A stretch of 64,000 nucleotides of DNA, taken from assembly GCA_963573385.1 (NCBI GenBank), contig CAUYLG010071316.1:62162-126161 (forward strand), written 5' to 3'. The stretch comes from Cacajao melanocephalus. Taxonomy: Eukaryota > Chordata > Mammalia > Primates > Pitheciidae. Below the pieces are notes generated by a model. It did not search any database. It was not told the DNA's origin and saw only the letters and a list, made by a program, of their open reading frames with translations. Positions 12,020-24,577 of this stretch are shown here, piece by piece (the stretch's first letter is position 1; the number at the start of each line of letters is the position of its first letter). A program made the translations under genes and the position numbers.

Positions 12020-12900
12020 AAACTATGGCAACCTTAGGGCACACAAAAAAGGCAAAGCAGCTTACTTGAAAGACCTCTGAATCTGGGTCAACTTGGGCAA
12101 AACAGTAATTGTAATGAATAATATCCTATAGTATAGAAAAGAATCCAGGAGAGAATACTAATGTAAATAAACAATAAGTAACTCAATAAATGGAGGAGAA
12201 AAGACAGGTCTGTCATGTAAGAAAAATCTAATTACCAAATATAAAAGGAATGATAAAAAATAGAAAAATCACCATTTGGCAACAGTCACAGTAATGATTG
12301 TTTCAGACAAGAATAATCAGTAATACTGAAGACAGTCAATAAGCTAGTCTGATGAGAAACAAGATATTTACATGATCCCAAAGAATCTCCACAGAAGAGA
12401 TACTTAATAATTACAAAGAGAAAAATAAATTTAGAGTAGGCAGATGACACTACCAAAGTGATCAAAGTTAGTCCCACTATTAATTGGACAAATCAATGTC
12501 ATATATCTCCTGATATAATGCAATGAAAGGGATACATCATCACTTTGTAATATTCTTGTCAAAAATTTATGATATGAATTTATTTATAGGGAAACATCAG
12601 ACAAAAATCATGAGCATTCTACCAAATAACTGGGCTAGTACCCTTCAAAACTCCCAAGGACTTAAAAAACAAGGGGGGGAGGAATTGTTCCAGATTAAAG
12701 AACACCAAGAAGACATGAGAACTAAATGCAACATGCAACCCTAGTTTTGATCCTGGACCGGAAAAAGATCATTACTGACAATTGGCAAAATTTGGATAAG
12801 TTCTATAGCTCAGTTAACAGCATTTGTTATTAGTAATTACTATTACTATTATTAATAGTAATATGTTAACATTTTGTGCATCTGGATAAAATTTACATCA
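12020..12900 (+). mobile_element. Ancient L1M-type 3' region (family uncertain)
   Basis: Carries 'aaaaatcaccatttggcaac', 'atgcaatgaaagggatacat', 'gacatgagaactaaatgcaa' and 'gacaattggcaaaatttgga', which occur together in an old L1-associated 3' sequence. A related copy sits at about 50940-51560. I am confident it is an old interspersed repeat and less sure which L1M family. Confidence 0.5.
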
Positions 12901-12946
12901 CAAATCTTTATAATTTCTTGGATTTTCTAAAATCACAGGTGCAAAA

Positions 12947-13008
12947 CACATATATATATATACACACACACATATATATATACACACACACATATATATA
13001 TACACATA
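12947..13008. repeat. Compound (TA)n/(CA)n microsatellite
   Basis: Alternating blocks of TATATA and CACACA, each 6-12 nt, repeated about three times. The higher-order unit, about 21-22 bp (catatatatatacacacaca), is itself tandemly repeated. Confidence 0.9.
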
Positions 13009-13076
13009 TGGTACATATGATGCTTTGATACAGGCCTACAATAATAATCAAATCAGGGTAATTGAGGTATCCTTTT
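13009..13076 (-). mobile_element. Short L1 3'-UTR fragment
   Basis: 'atgatgctttgatacaggcc' and 'caaatcagggtaattgaggt' match a segment of L1PB/L1MA 3' UTR in reverse orientation. The same segment occurs at 61196-61440. Only about 70 bp survive. Confidence 0.55.
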
Positions 13077-13789
13077 GAAATTTTAGGTAAGCCTGAAATA
13101 ATTTCAACATTAAAAGCTAAAAATGTTTTTTAAAAAGATACAACTCAACAATAAGAAAACAATCTGTTTTTAAAAATTGGCATCTCTGAACAGACACCTC
13201 ACATAGCATCTAATAAGGTACACAACATCATTTTCTGGTAGGAAATTTCAAGTTAAAACATCAATGAGATACTACTACATACCTATCAGAATGGATAAAA
13301 TCAAAAAAAAGCTGACAATACCAAATTGCTGACAAGGACGCAAAGAAACAGGTACTCCAAAATATTGCTGATGAGAATGCACACTGGCACAGCACTTTAA
13401 AAGACTTACAAAACTAAACATAGTTCTACCAAAAAAAAACAGCAATTGCTCATCTAGGTATTTATCTAAATGATTTGAAAACTAATATCCACATAAAAAT
13501 CTCTATGAGAATGTTTATAGCAGCCTATTCATAAAACTGCAGTCAATCAAGATGACCTTAAATAGGTAAAAAATAAATAAATAGACCCATGGTATTATAT
13601 CCATGCAGTGGATTATTCATCAGAAATTTAAAAAATAAGCTATCAAGCCATGAGAAAGCTACATACTATATGACTACAATTGTATGATGTTCTAGTCAAT
13701 GCAAAACCGTAGATATAAACAAAGATTAGAGGTTTCCAGGTGTTTGAAGGGATGGGATTGGAATAAGTGAAGCACATTGATATATATGA

Positions 13790-14086
13790 TTTTTTTTTTT
13801 TTTTTGAGGCAGAGTCTCTCTGTCACCCAGGCTGGAGTGCATTGGAATGCTCTCAACTCACTGCAACCTCCCACTCCTGGGTTCAAGTGATTCTCCTGCC
13901 TCAGCCTCCAGAGTAGATAGGATTACAGGTGTGCACCACCACACCCAGCTAATTTTTGTATTTTTGGTAGAGACAGGGTTTCGCCATGTTAGACAGGCTG
14001 TTCTTGAACTCCTGACCTCAGATGATTCAACCTGTCTAAGCCTGCCAAAGTGCTGGGATTACAGGTGTGAGCCACCATGCCTAGCC
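13790..14086 (-). mobile_element. Alu (full-length dimer) inside an old L1
   Basis: T-run then 'gaggcagagtctctctgtc', ending 'gagccaccatgcctagc'. A cacattgata sequence occurs on both sides (13773-13782 and 14087-14096) and is the likely target duplication, although seven bases separate the left copy from the T-run. The 97-codon plus frame at 13847-14140 is antisense Alu. Confidence 0.95.
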
Positions 14087-14497
14087 CACATTGATAATAC
14101 AACAGAATATACTTTTTTCATGTTGAATACAGGACATTAAGTTTTTGTTAAAATCAACAGAACTTTACAGGACAAAGAATAAACCTTAATGTATACTTTT
14201 TTTTAATTAGGAAGTTGGAATATCCCAGAATGGAATAAAGGATATGAAAAAACAATGTAAATGTGTTTTTAAAAATCACAACCTTTTGACTTAGGTCAGC
14301 ACCTTTTTCATTGACCCCCTTCAACTTCATAAACTTACTGAGGGCAGTCACAGAAAAAGGTACTGACCTAAGTAACTTTGGGAATCCGTCTGTAAGTCTA
14401 AAGGCAAAAGGAATTATACATAAGCACTGTATTCTACCTGATAAAGTTGTTTTCAGGAAGGGTCTGGATTAACTGTTCTAAAACCACAGTGCAAATA

Positions 14498-14834
14498 CAG
14501 TTGCTCCTTTTTACCTGTGGGTTCTGCATCTTAAGTCGAACTAACAGCAGATCAAAAATATTTGAAAAAAAAAAAAACTGTACCTGTATTGAACACGTAT
14601 AGACTTCTTCTCATAATTATTCCCTAAATGATACAATATAAAAGCTATTTGCTTAGCATCTGTATTATATTTGGCATTATAAGTAAACTAGATATGAGTT
14701 AAACATATGGGAGGATATACATAGGCTACATGCAAATATTATGCCATTTTACAGAAGGGACTTGAGCATCAGCAGACTTTCCTATCTGTGGGAGGTCCTG
14801 GAACCAATCCCCCACAAACACTGAGGAATGACTA
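14498..14834 (+). mobile_element. MER2 (TcMar-Tigger nonautonomous element)
   Basis: Starts cagttgctcctttttacctg and ends 'ctgaggaatgacta', with internal 'agatcaaaaatatttgaaaa', 'attattccctaaatgataca', 'gggaggatatacataggcta' and 'gaaccaatcccccacaaaca'. TA dinucleotides flank both ends, as expected for Tc1/mariner integration. About 337 bp, close to the full family length, with no coding capacity. It sits within the old L1 3' UTR. Confidence 0.85.
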
Positions 14835-15235
14835 TATACTGAAATTGAAGAAAAATACAAAATAGATGGTTTAATTTCTCACTGTTGAAGTCAGGGGTCA
14901 CAGATAAAGAAGAAAGGAGGCAAAATGATTCACGTAGTAATGGATTAGATTTGAAGGCTACATATATACTTCTATTTAGAACACAATATAGAAACAAATG
15001 ATTAAGTTGAAAATATTTATAGATGTGCATACATTCATGAGTTATTATAAACATATATATCTCCTTGTTTTGTCAGCTGAAAGGATCTACAAGCAACAAT
15101 ACCCAGTATCAACTAGCATACCTAAGGCACAAATCTTGGTTTTTAATATTATTCTCCAGGGGGAAAAAAAAAAAAAACCTAGGCTCTTTGAAGAAATTGT
15201 TGATTCTAAAACTGGAGGAGAAAATGTCAAAGAGA

Positions 15236-15320
15236 AGGCAGGTGGATCATGAGGTCAGGAGTTAGAGACCAGCCTGGCCAACATAATGAAACCCTGTCTG
15301 TACTAAAAATACAAAAATTA
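15236..15320 (+). mobile_element. Alu fragment ending in the central linker
   Basis: Contains only the middle of an Alu, from 'ggcaggtggatcatgaggtc' to the A-rich linker 'aaaaatacaaaaatta'. It lacks both its 5' start and its whole right arm, and the next Alu begins directly at 15321. Confidence 0.85.
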
Positions 15321-15650
<330 letters not shown>

Positions 15651-15960
15651 TCAAACAAAGCCCAAAGTGAAAGGGTATGTAAAAGGAACATAGCAGCCAA
15701 CTGGAACAGCTTCCAAAGACCAAAGCTGGAATAATTTGAGCAATAAAATAAAATATTATAACCCAAGCATAAAATAAATATTCATGAATATATAGTACAT
15801 CATATGGATCATATAGGTTTTTGGTGTGATCTGATGACAATGGCAATTTACCTCTACGGTCTTCCTCTGAAAAGTGTGCTACCTTGGTGTAATCATTAAA
15901 AAAAAATCAAATGACCTCATCAGAGAGGCCAGTACTACTGACCATTAATATTCAGGCTCA

Positions 15961-17135
15961 AATTAATTTCTATAGCAATAATTTAAAATTAACTAAAATA
16001 AAACAGGTTCTACATCTGCTAAATTTCTCTTCTGAAGACATGGATTTCAATTCCAGCTTCACCACATACTAGCTATGTAACCAGAAAAATATATATATTT
16101 AAATTCTCTAGGAATCATATATCTGCCTTTGAACAACAGGGATAATAATTGTTTGGAACTTTATAGATTTGTTTAAAAGTTTAATTGATGTAATTCATGA
16201 AATTCACTTAACGGAGAGTCAGACCATAGTACTATAGGTGTAATTTATTTATTTTTTATAAACTTATCAATTGATTACTATCTTTAATTCTCCAAATTAC
16301 AATATTGAATCAATGAGAATTATAAAGTTAGAAAAGCATAATAGAGTATGCAGCAAAATTCTGCTTTATTCTCAATCAAGATAATTTTTGAAGTTAATAT
16401 TTTAACATATTCCTAAAAATATCTCTAGATAAACTTTTATAGTACATGTCAGTAATGCAAGATATTTTCCACCAATGGGCATCTAACATACTATTAACAG
16501 TGCCTGACACATAATAATTTATCAATAAATGGTAGTTTGATGAAAAGAATGATGATAATTACAATGGCAATGATGAGGAAAGATTAAAAATGGGGAGGAA
16601 CACAGCAGGAAAAGAAACCAGAGGGCATTTTCCCCTGTTATAATTATACACATTCCAGTCACACAATAAGGAATTGTGAGAGTTATAGTCATTGTAGATG
16701 GACAATCTACAAGAAACTGGCAAAATCAATTTAGTCAAAGGAGACAATTTTCAAGGTTAAACATTTTCTTTGTGAAATTCTTTACAAAAAGATGATATTT
16801 TAAATTATTAATTGAGGTTTTAATATCATTCTTTCTAGCATTAGAGAGCCCTTTCATATTAGTGAGCCTGAGGGTTAGGGCAACTATTCCTGATTCTCAA
16901 CTGAGAGCATTAGCCAGAAGTGGTCTTTGCTCTAGAACCAGCATTAAATAATTGGGAACTCTCACAAAAATATTATACTATCATTACAGAATCTGTCATT
17001 CTTTCTCCAGGAAAAATATGCCTCCTGATGCTTAATCATGAATTAGAACACCCACCCCACGGTGAAGAATTCTATAATTCTTTCAACTCACATCACTTCA
17101 AATGGATAGCCAGATGACTGCATTAAAAATCCCAA
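15961..17135. other. Unassigned with MIR/L2 remnants
   Basis: About 16040-16200 looks like a decayed plus-oriented MIR ('caccacatactagctatgta', then 'aacaacagggataataat'). About 16495-16540 has a MIR/L2-type 3' end ('cagtgcctgacacataataa'). The rest is AT-rich and unassigned. Confidence 0.4.
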
Positions 17136-17232
17136 ATGGGAGGTCCTAGCCAGAGCAATCAGGCAAAAGAAAGAAATAAAAGGCATACAAATAGGAAATG
17201 AAGAAGTCAAACCATCTCTCTTTACTGACAAT

Positions 17233-17416
17233 ATGATTCTAAACCCAGAAAATTTTAAAGAGTCTGCCAAAAGGCTCCTGGAACTGATAAACACCTTTGG
17301 TAAGGTTTCAGGTTACAAAATAATTGTACAAAAATCAATAACATTTCTATACACCAAAAACCTTCAAACTGAGAGCCAAGCTAAGAACACTCCCATTTAT
17401 AATAGCTATACACACA

Positions 17417-17452
<36 letters not shown>

Positions 17453-17592
17453 TCTTAGGAATATATTCAACCAAGGAGGTGAAAAATCTATACAGTGAGA
17501 GTTACAAAACACTGCTGAATGAAATCAGAGATGACACAAATGAAAAACTGTTCCACACTCCTAGATTAAAAGAGTCAATATTGTTAAAATAG
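17233..17592 (+). pseudogene. L1 ORF2 reverse-transcriptase fragment
   Basis: This 119-codon frame reads as part of the L1 ORF2 reverse-transcriptase region (residues such as KESAKRLLELINTFGKVSGY) and is then broken by CA-repeat-encoded THTHTH and by stop codons. ORF2p normally exceeds 1200 residues, so this is a short remnant within the truncated L1. Confidence 0.8.
17403..17449. repeat. (CA)n microsatellite inside L1 ORF2
   Basis: About 20 CA units with one CAAA interruption. It interrupts the L1 reading frame and so arose after insertion. Confidence 0.95.
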
Positions 17593-18845
17593 CCATACTG
17601 CCCAAAGCAATCTACAGATTCAGTGCTATTTCTATCAAACTATGAATGTCATTTTTTATAGAATTAGAAAAAACTGTCATAAAATTCATATGAAACCAAA
17701 AAAGAACCTAAATAGTCAAAGTTATTCTAAGCAGAAAGAACAAAGCTGGAAGAATCACATTACCTGACTACAGTAACCAAAATAGCATGGTACTGGTACA
17801 AAAATAGACACATAGACCAATGGAATAGAATACGGAATCCTGAAATGAAGCTGCACACTTATAGCCATCTAATCTTTGACAAAGTTGACAAAAATAAGCA
17901 ATGGAGAAAGGACTCCCTATTCAACAATAATACCAGGGTAACTGGCTAGCTATATGCAGAAGAATTAAACCGGATCCCTTGCTTTCACCATATAAAAAAA
18001 TTAATTCAAGATGTATGAAAGATTTTAATGTAAAAATGCTAAAACCATAGGAATTCAAGAAGAAAACCTGGGAAACATCATTCTGGACATTAGCCTTGGG
18101 AAATAATGAATGACTAAGTCCTCAAAAGCAATTGCAACTAAAACAAAAATTGGCAAGTGGGACCAATTAAACTAAAGAACTTCTGCACAGCAAAAGAAAT
18201 TATCAATAGAGTAAACAGACAACCTACAAAATGGGGAAAATATTCACAAACTATGTATCTGACAAAGATCTAATATCTATGAGGTCTAATATTAGACCTA
18301 GTTGCAATTCTATTACTAAACATATATACAAAAGAAAATAAATTGTTCTACCAAAAAGGTACATAGACTAGTATGTTCATCACAACACTATTCACAATAG
18401 CAAAGACATGGAATCAATCTAGGTGACCATCAATGATGGATTGGATGAAAGAAAATGTGGAACATGTACACCATAGAATACTACACAGTCATAAAAAAGA
18501 ATGAAATCATGTCCTTTGCAGCAACATGAATATAGCTGGAAGAAATTATCCTTAGCAAATTAATGCAGAAAAAGAAAAGCAAATACCACATGTTCTTACA
18601 TTAAAGTGGAAGCTAAATATTGTGTACTTATGAACACAACGGTGGTCACAATAGACATGAGGAACTACTACAGTTGGGAAGGGAACAAGAGCTGAAAAAC
18701 TAACTCTTGGATACTATGCTCATTACTTAGTTAATGGGATCATTCATATCCCAAACTTCATCATCACACAATACACCCAGCTAACAAACATCTACATGTA
18801 CCCCTAAAACCTAAAATAAAAGTTAAAATTATAAATTAATAAAAT

Positions 18846-19190
18846 AACACATGTTCTAACATAGTGTTGATTTTAATTTGGAATATGTAAAAATTCAAAC
18901 ATTATAGAAGAACCATGGGACCTAATTATTTGGTCTGAGTCAGGCTTTTATTTGCCTTACATGTTACAATAATCTAAAAATTTTTAATGTAAAATACATA
19001 TAAGATAATCAGTCCAAATTAAGTCATGTTGACAATATTTTATGCATAAGTATAAAAAGTAAAATAACACACCTCAAACTTTAAACAAAATAAAATTTGC
19101 CAATCCCTCAAGTTGAAACAAAAATAAATCCATTTTAACCATGACCGGTACAGTATATATCCATTTGACATGTGGTGTTTATTATGATAC
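18846..19190. other. Unassigned AT-rich gap
   Basis: No feature recognised between the L1 end and the first THE1 LTR. Confidence 0.5.
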
Positions 19191-19559
19191 TGTGTCAGTT
19201 TGTTTTTACATTGCTGATAAAGACATAGCCAAGCTTGGGCAATTTGAGAAAAAAAAAAAAACGTTTATTGGACTTACAGTTCCACATGGCTGGGGAGGCC
19301 TCACAATCAGCAGAAGGCAAGGAAGAGCAAGTCACATCTTAAGTGGATGGCAGCAAGCCAAAAAAAGAGCTTGTGCAGGGCAACTTCTGTTTTTAAAACT
19401 ATCAGATCTCATGAGACCCATTCACTATCATGAGAACAGCATGGTAAAGACCCATCTCCATAATTCAGTCATCTCTTACTGTGTCCCTTCTACAGCATGT
19501 GGGAATTATGAGAGCTAAAAGATGAGATTTGGGTGGGAACACAGAGCTAAACCATATCA
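19191..19559 (-). repeat. THE1 LTR, 3' LTR of copy 1
   Basis: The downstream (3') LTR of the minus-oriented element. Contains 'agttccacatggctggggag' and 'gcctcacaatcagcagaagg' in reverse of the LTR sense. A 12-A run is present at 19250-19261. It is close in sequence to the partner LTR at 21117-21491. Confidence 0.9.
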
Positions 19560-20799
19560 TTCCACCCCCAGGCCCTCCCAAATCTCATATCTTCACATTT
19601 CAAGACTAATCATGCCTTCCCAACAGTCCTTCAAAGTCTCAACTCATTTCAGCATTAACTCAAAAGTCCATAGTCCAAAGTCTCATCCAAGACAAAGCAA
19701 GTTCCTTCTGCCTATGAGTCTGTATAATCAAAAGCATGTTAGTTACTTTCTAGATACAATGGGGATACAGGCGTTGGGTAAATACAGCCATTCCAAATGG
19801 GAGAAATCAGCCAAAGCAAAGGAGCTACAGGCCCCATGTAATCCAAAATCCAACAGGGCAGTCAAATCTTAAAGCTCCAAAATCATTGCCGTGACTCCAT
19901 GTCTCACATCCAGGTCACGCTGATATAAGAGATGAGTTCCCATGATCTTGGGCAGCTCCACCTGATAGTTTTGCAGGGTACAGCCTCCCTCCTAGCTGCC
20001 TTCATGGGCTGGCATTGAGGGTCTGTGGCTTTTCCAGGTGCACGGTGCGAGCTGTCAGTGGATTTACCGTTCTGGTGTCTGGAAGATGGTAGCCCTCTTC
20101 TCTCAGCTCCACTAGGCAGTGCCCCAGTAGGGACTGTGGCGGGGCGGGGGGAGGGGCTCTGACCCCACATTTCCCATTCACATAGCCCTAGCAGAGACTC
20201 TCCATGAGGGCCCCACCCCTGCAGCAAACTTCTTCCTGGGCATCCAGGCATTTCCATACAACTTCTGAAATCTACATGGAGGTTCCCAAACCCTAATTCT
20301 TGACTTCTGTGCACTCGTTGGCTCAACACCACATGAAAGCTGCCAAGGCTTGGTGCTTACACCCTCTGGAGCCATGGCCAAAGCTCTATGTTGGCCCCTT
20401 CCAGCCACAGCTGGAGTGGCTGGGATGCAGGGCACCAAGTCCCTAGACTATACACAGCATGGGGACCCTTGGTCTGGCCCACAGAAATATTTCCTCCTAG
20501 GCCTCTGGGCCTAAGATGGGATGGGATACTTTGAAGACTTCTGACATGTCCTGGAGACATTTTCCCCATTGTCTTGGGGATTAACATTCCGCTCCTTGTT
20601 ACTTATGCAAATTTCTGCAGCCAGCTTAAATTTCTCCTCAGAAAATGGGATTCTTTTCTAATGCATTGTCAAGCTGCAAATTTTTCAAACTTTTATGCTC
20701 TGCCTCCCTTATAAAACTAAATGCCTTCTACTAACCTCTTGAGTACTTTGCTGCTTAGAAATTTCTTCTACCAGTTACTCTAAATCATCTCTCTCAAGT

Positions 20800-21024
20800 T
20801 CAAAGTTTTACAACTTTGGTAGGGCAAAATGCCACCAGTCTCTTTGCTAAAACATAACCAGTCACCTTGCTCCAGTTTCCAACAAGTTCCTCATTTCCAT
20901 CTGAGACCACCTCATCCTGGACCTTATTGTCCATATCACTATCAACATTTTTGTCAAAGCCATTCAACAAGTCCCTAGGAAGTTCCAAACTTTCCCACAT
21001 TTTCCCGTCTTCTGAGCCCTCCAA
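20800..21024 (-). pseudogene. MaLR internal reading-frame remnant (copy 1)
   Basis: A 74-codon frame near the 5' end of the internal region. It shares an ELPRDLLNGFD motif and the acidic VDSDMDN stretch, then the EELVGNW block, with the frame at 25640-25972 in the other THE1 copy. Shared frame and motifs show descent from the MaLR internal ORF, whose function I do not know. It is short and lacks any enzymatic motif. Confidence 0.7.
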
Positions 21025-21116
21025 ACTATTCCAACCTCTGCCTGTTACCCAGTTTCAATATCACTTCCACATTTTGGGGTATCTTTTCATTTATCCTACT
21101 ACTGGTACCAATTTAC

Positions 21117-21491
21117 TGTATTAGTTTGTTTTCACACTGCTGATAAAGACATACACAAGTCTTGGGTAATATTAAAAAAAAAAAAAAAAGAGGTTTATTT
21201 GGACTTACAGTTCCACATGGCTGGGGAGGCCTCACAATCATGGCAGAAGGCAAGAAGGAGCAAGTTACATCTTCTGTGGATGGTAGCAAGCCAAAAAAAG
21301 AGCTTGTGTGGGGCAACTCCCATTTTAAAAACTGTCAGATCCCATCAGACCCATTCACTATCATGAGAGCAGCACCAGAAAGTCCCACCCCCATAATTTA
21401 ATCATCTCTCACTGGGTCCATCCCACAACACATGGGAATTATAGGAGCTACATATGTGATTTGGGTAGAGACACAGAGCCAAACTATATCA
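21117..21491 (-). repeat. THE1 LTR, 5' LTR of copy 1
   Basis: The upstream (5') LTR of the minus-oriented element. Starts tgtattagtttgttttcaca and ends actatatca. Just inside it, minus-strand sequence 'ttggtaccagtagtagg' occupies the primer-binding-site position. Confidence 0.9.
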
Positions 21492-23184
21492 GATGCTAAA
21501 TAAAGAACATGGAAAGGTAGCTAAACAGATGTTGACTCATGTTATTCATAACTGATAGGCAATACATAAATAACTTCCAAGTTATATTTCTATATCTTTG
21601 ATTCCCAGGGCCTTAAGGAATGACCAATAATCACACTGCTCAAGGTGGGACTATGTGAAATTTAACCTGTCCAATCTTTAATGCCGGAATAAGAGTCTAC
21701 AAACTTAGCTGAGTCCTGAAAACATATGAGTTAGAAAAGTTTGCCTAATTCTAATTAGTTTACAATTAAATTGTAATAAGATGCAATAAAATCAGTTATT
21801 TTACTTTCAACTTCTATCATAGAGAATACAAATAATTTTTACAATAAAGTTTTCATATGTTATCATTTTTAATACTATGGTATTTATTGCTCTTTTCAAA
21901 GGATAACAGGACATTCAAAAATAAATCCAGAGACATTGAATATTCTTGGATCTATGTAGTTATAGGTTCTGAATAAAAATGCAAAAATAGGTATGTCAAT
22001 AACTAACTTATTATACTATTCCCAGATTCTGAATTCTGGATAGTAGTATGGAAAACATGTAACATTCAGAAATGACAATTACCTGAGAAACAAAATAATG
22101 TAAAACAGCAAGAACAATAATGAAACAGAATGATGAAATTTTTTTTCTAAAAGTATCACTTATTTTTGGCTTTGCAAAACTTTCACACTTGGTGTTGTAT
22201 CTAAGAGGGGATAAAAAGGGATGAGAGGCAGTGAGAATAAGAAAGAAGAGCAGGAAAGACCCTAAAAGATCCTGAAAGAAGGAAGGAGGGGAGAAACATC
22301 AACTGCCTCACTAAATTTGTCTAGCTCAGCAAATTGGTTGAGCCTTGCATTTCTTTCACAAAAGGATTTGTTTTTAGAAATCCACATTTGAGCAAGGAGA
22401 ACCTCTGACCTGTACAAGGTAAAATAAATTTGCCTCTCCCTGCTCTTCTTCACTAAGCACAAAAATAAACCCTGAATGCACAAGATAGCAAAAACAGAAC
22501 TAAAAACGGTGTAAATACAAAGGCAAACTGGCTAGAAACTCAGGAGTAGAGGAACAGTATAGCAGCAGGGCACTTTATGTCATCCCACCCAACAGAATAA
22601 AGAGACCAAAGGCACAGAACCTCAACCTAGCAGGAGAAAGCAGCCCAGGTGCGTCCATCCTTCCATAGGATTGAGTAGGAATCTTGCCAACAATGCTAGG
22701 CAAACTCAATTCATCTGGCAAAAGGGATCAATAATCACCCAAGACAACGCACTCCTTCCCTTTTCTCCTCTCCCATGCCAAGAGCCATAAGGAAGCCTAT
22801 GCATAGGTCACCAGCAAGGGGAATTCTTTAATGACAAGTTCACGCCTGGGAAGTTTACTTTATACAACACAGGCAAAAGGGTCCTTCCAGTCAAAAGCAC
22901 CTGGACTGGAAAACATGATTTTTCCCTGTGGGCCAGAGACTCCTCTTCACCCACTTAAAGGCACCAGGCATCCCAAACTGAGAAAATCTGCTTTGACTGC
23001 CACCTCAAGCATCACTAGCATGGACCAGTGGGAGCTCCTGTGACACAAGATAAAGCAAGCAAACCAAAATATCATGTAAAAGAGTCTGAAAATTAATTGC
23101 CATTAGGACTACAGCCAACAAAGGCATACCAGGGCCTGTGTGCTAAACCTAAACAAGTGAATGACTACTAAGAAAATAAATAGA
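21492..23184. other. Unassigned; possible start of an old L1
   Basis: 21492-22480 is AT-rich and unassigned. 22480-23180 may belong to the 5' part of the old L1/HAL1 element whose ORF1 region follows, but I cannot match it securely. The frames at 22262-22483 (minus) and 22831-23043 (plus) are not recognised. Confidence 0.35.
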
Positions 23185-23185
23185 T

Positions 23186-23222
<37 letters not shown>
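23185..23222. repeat. (GATA)n microsatellite
   Basis: About nine GATA units in a row, after a partial 'tagat' unit. A second, longer GATA array is at 50366-50432. Confidence 0.95.
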
Positions 23223-23223
<1 letters not shown>

Positions 23224-24203
23224 ATCCAAATTATAAGAGCCAAATTTTCCAGAATACAAATAAAAATCACCTATTATACTAGGAATCAGGAGAATCACAT
23301 GATAAATTTTTAAAAACAATAAACTGATATAAACACCAAGGTTAACCAGATGCCCAAATTGTCTATTAAAGATTATAAAGCAATCATCCCAAATATAATT
23401 TAGCAAGTAATCACAAATTCTTTTGAAACAAATTTTAAAAATAGAAAATTCTAGCAAAGAAATTGAAGTTATAAAATAAAGAATAAAATTGAAATTATAG
23501 AACTGAAAAAAAAACAGAAATTGTTTAAAAAACAAACTCAGTGAATAGGCTCAAATAGTAGATTGGAAATAATAGAGAATATAATCATTGAACTTGAGGA
23601 CAAATCAATAGACTTCACTCAATCTGAACAACAGAACAAATAGAGTAGAAAAAAATTAACAGAGCCTTAGGTGGGACAATAACAAAAAGTCCACATATAT
23701 ACATTAGAGTTGCAGAAGCAGAGGATAAAGAAAGTGGGCTTAGAGTATTCAAACAAATAATTCTGAAAACTTCCCAAATTTAGCAAAAGTCATAGACACA
23801 CAGATTCAAGAAGCTAATCAAACTCTCTATAGGGTAAACCTAAAGAAATCCATGTCAAGACTTATTATAAGTGAACATCTGAAAATGGAAAATAAATAAA
23901 ACATCTAGAAAGCAGCCAAAAAGGGAAGTCCATATTACCTACTGAGGAATAGCAATTTCAATAACAACAGAAATTATCTAAAACCATGCACCAGATAATG
24001 TAGCAAAACAATTTTCAAGTGCCAAAACACCTGTCAACTATGAATTCTATATCCAGTGAAAGTATCCAATTGGATGAAGGAAAACAAACATTTTCCCTTA
24101 TGTAAGAAAAAATATATATATATAAGGCTAATAGAACTATGCTTAATGCTTAAAGGAATTTCTGTAAAAAGAAAGGATGTGATGAAGAAACTTGGAGCTT
24201 TGG
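23223..24203 (+). mobile_element. Old L1/HAL1 ORF1 region, left part
   Basis: Degraded L1 ORF1-type sequence on the plus strand: 'aacttgaggacaaatcaata', 'cttcccaaatttagcaaaag', 'cacacagattcaagaagcta', 'gaaagcagccaaaaaggg' and 'gaattctatatccagtgaaa', in the order found in L1M/HAL1 ORF1. The element is interrupted at 24204 by the second THE1 and appears to resume at 26541. Frames are broken many times. Confidence 0.65.
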
Positions 24204-24577
24204 TGTATTAGTCCATTCTCATGCTACTAAAAAGAACTGCCCAGTAACGGGTAATATATAAGGAAAGAGATTAATTGACTCACAGTTCCACAGAGCTGAG
24301 GAGGCCTCAGGAAACTTACAATCACGGCAGAAGGGGAAGCAAACACATCCTTCCTCACATGGTGACAGGAGAGAGAAACAAGAGATGAGCAAAGGGGAAA
24401 GCCCCTTATAAAACTATCAGATATTGTGAGAATTCATTCACTATCTTGAGAATAGCATGGGGGGAACCACATCCATGATTCGATTACTTCCCACTGGGTC
24501 TCTCCCACAACAAATGGGGATTATGGGAACTACAATTCAAGATGAGATTTGGGTGAGGACACAGCCAAATCATTTCA
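24204..24577 (-). repeat. THE1 LTR, 3' LTR of copy 2
   Basis: Starts tgtattagtccattctcatg, contains 'aatcacggcagaaggggaag', and ends 'caaatcatttca', followed by the internal region at 'cttcacccctggct'. Confidence 0.9.

Larger units (their letters stand above)
17136..18845 (+). mobile_element. 5'-truncated L1 with internal deletion
   Basis: Starts inside ORF2 near 'gggaggtcctagccagagca' and runs through the 'ggaatcaatctaggtgacca', 'cacatgttcttacattaaag' and 'acaaacatctacatgtaccc' blocks to an A-rich end near 18845. Compared with the usual L1 order, several hundred bases of ORF2 are missing at about 18300, where 'ctaatatctatgagg' jumps to sequence normally found near the 3' part of ORF2. A (CA)n tract at 17403-17449 interrupts the frame. 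No functional protein can be made. Confidence 0.85.
19191..21491 (-). mobile_element. Full-length THE1-type MaLR element (copy 1)
   Basis: A complete LTR-internal-LTR structure on the minus strand. The LTRs are at 19191-19559 (369 bp) and 21117-21491 (375 bp), with 1557 bp of internal DNA. The LTRs begin (plus strand) 'tgtgtcagtttgt' and 'tgtattagtttgttttcaca' and end 'accatatca' and 'actatatca'. The flanks gatac (19186-19190) and gatgc (21492-21496) fit a 5-bp target duplication with one mismatch. MaLR elements are nonautonomous relatives of ERVL and use other elements' enzymes; no pol is present. Frames at 19141-19518, 19522-19872 and 19904-20332 lie within it and are not genes. Confidence 0.9.

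Noticed and set aside
19904..20332. 142-codon minus-strand frame, the longest in the window
   Set aside because: It lies entirely in the internal region of THE1 copy 1; the matching region of copy 2 does not keep the same frame open. Not a gene.
23185..23222. Regular spaced repeat, considered as a CRISPR-like array
   Set aside because: It is a tetranucleotide GATA microsatellite; no spacers, no cas genes, and a mammalian context.
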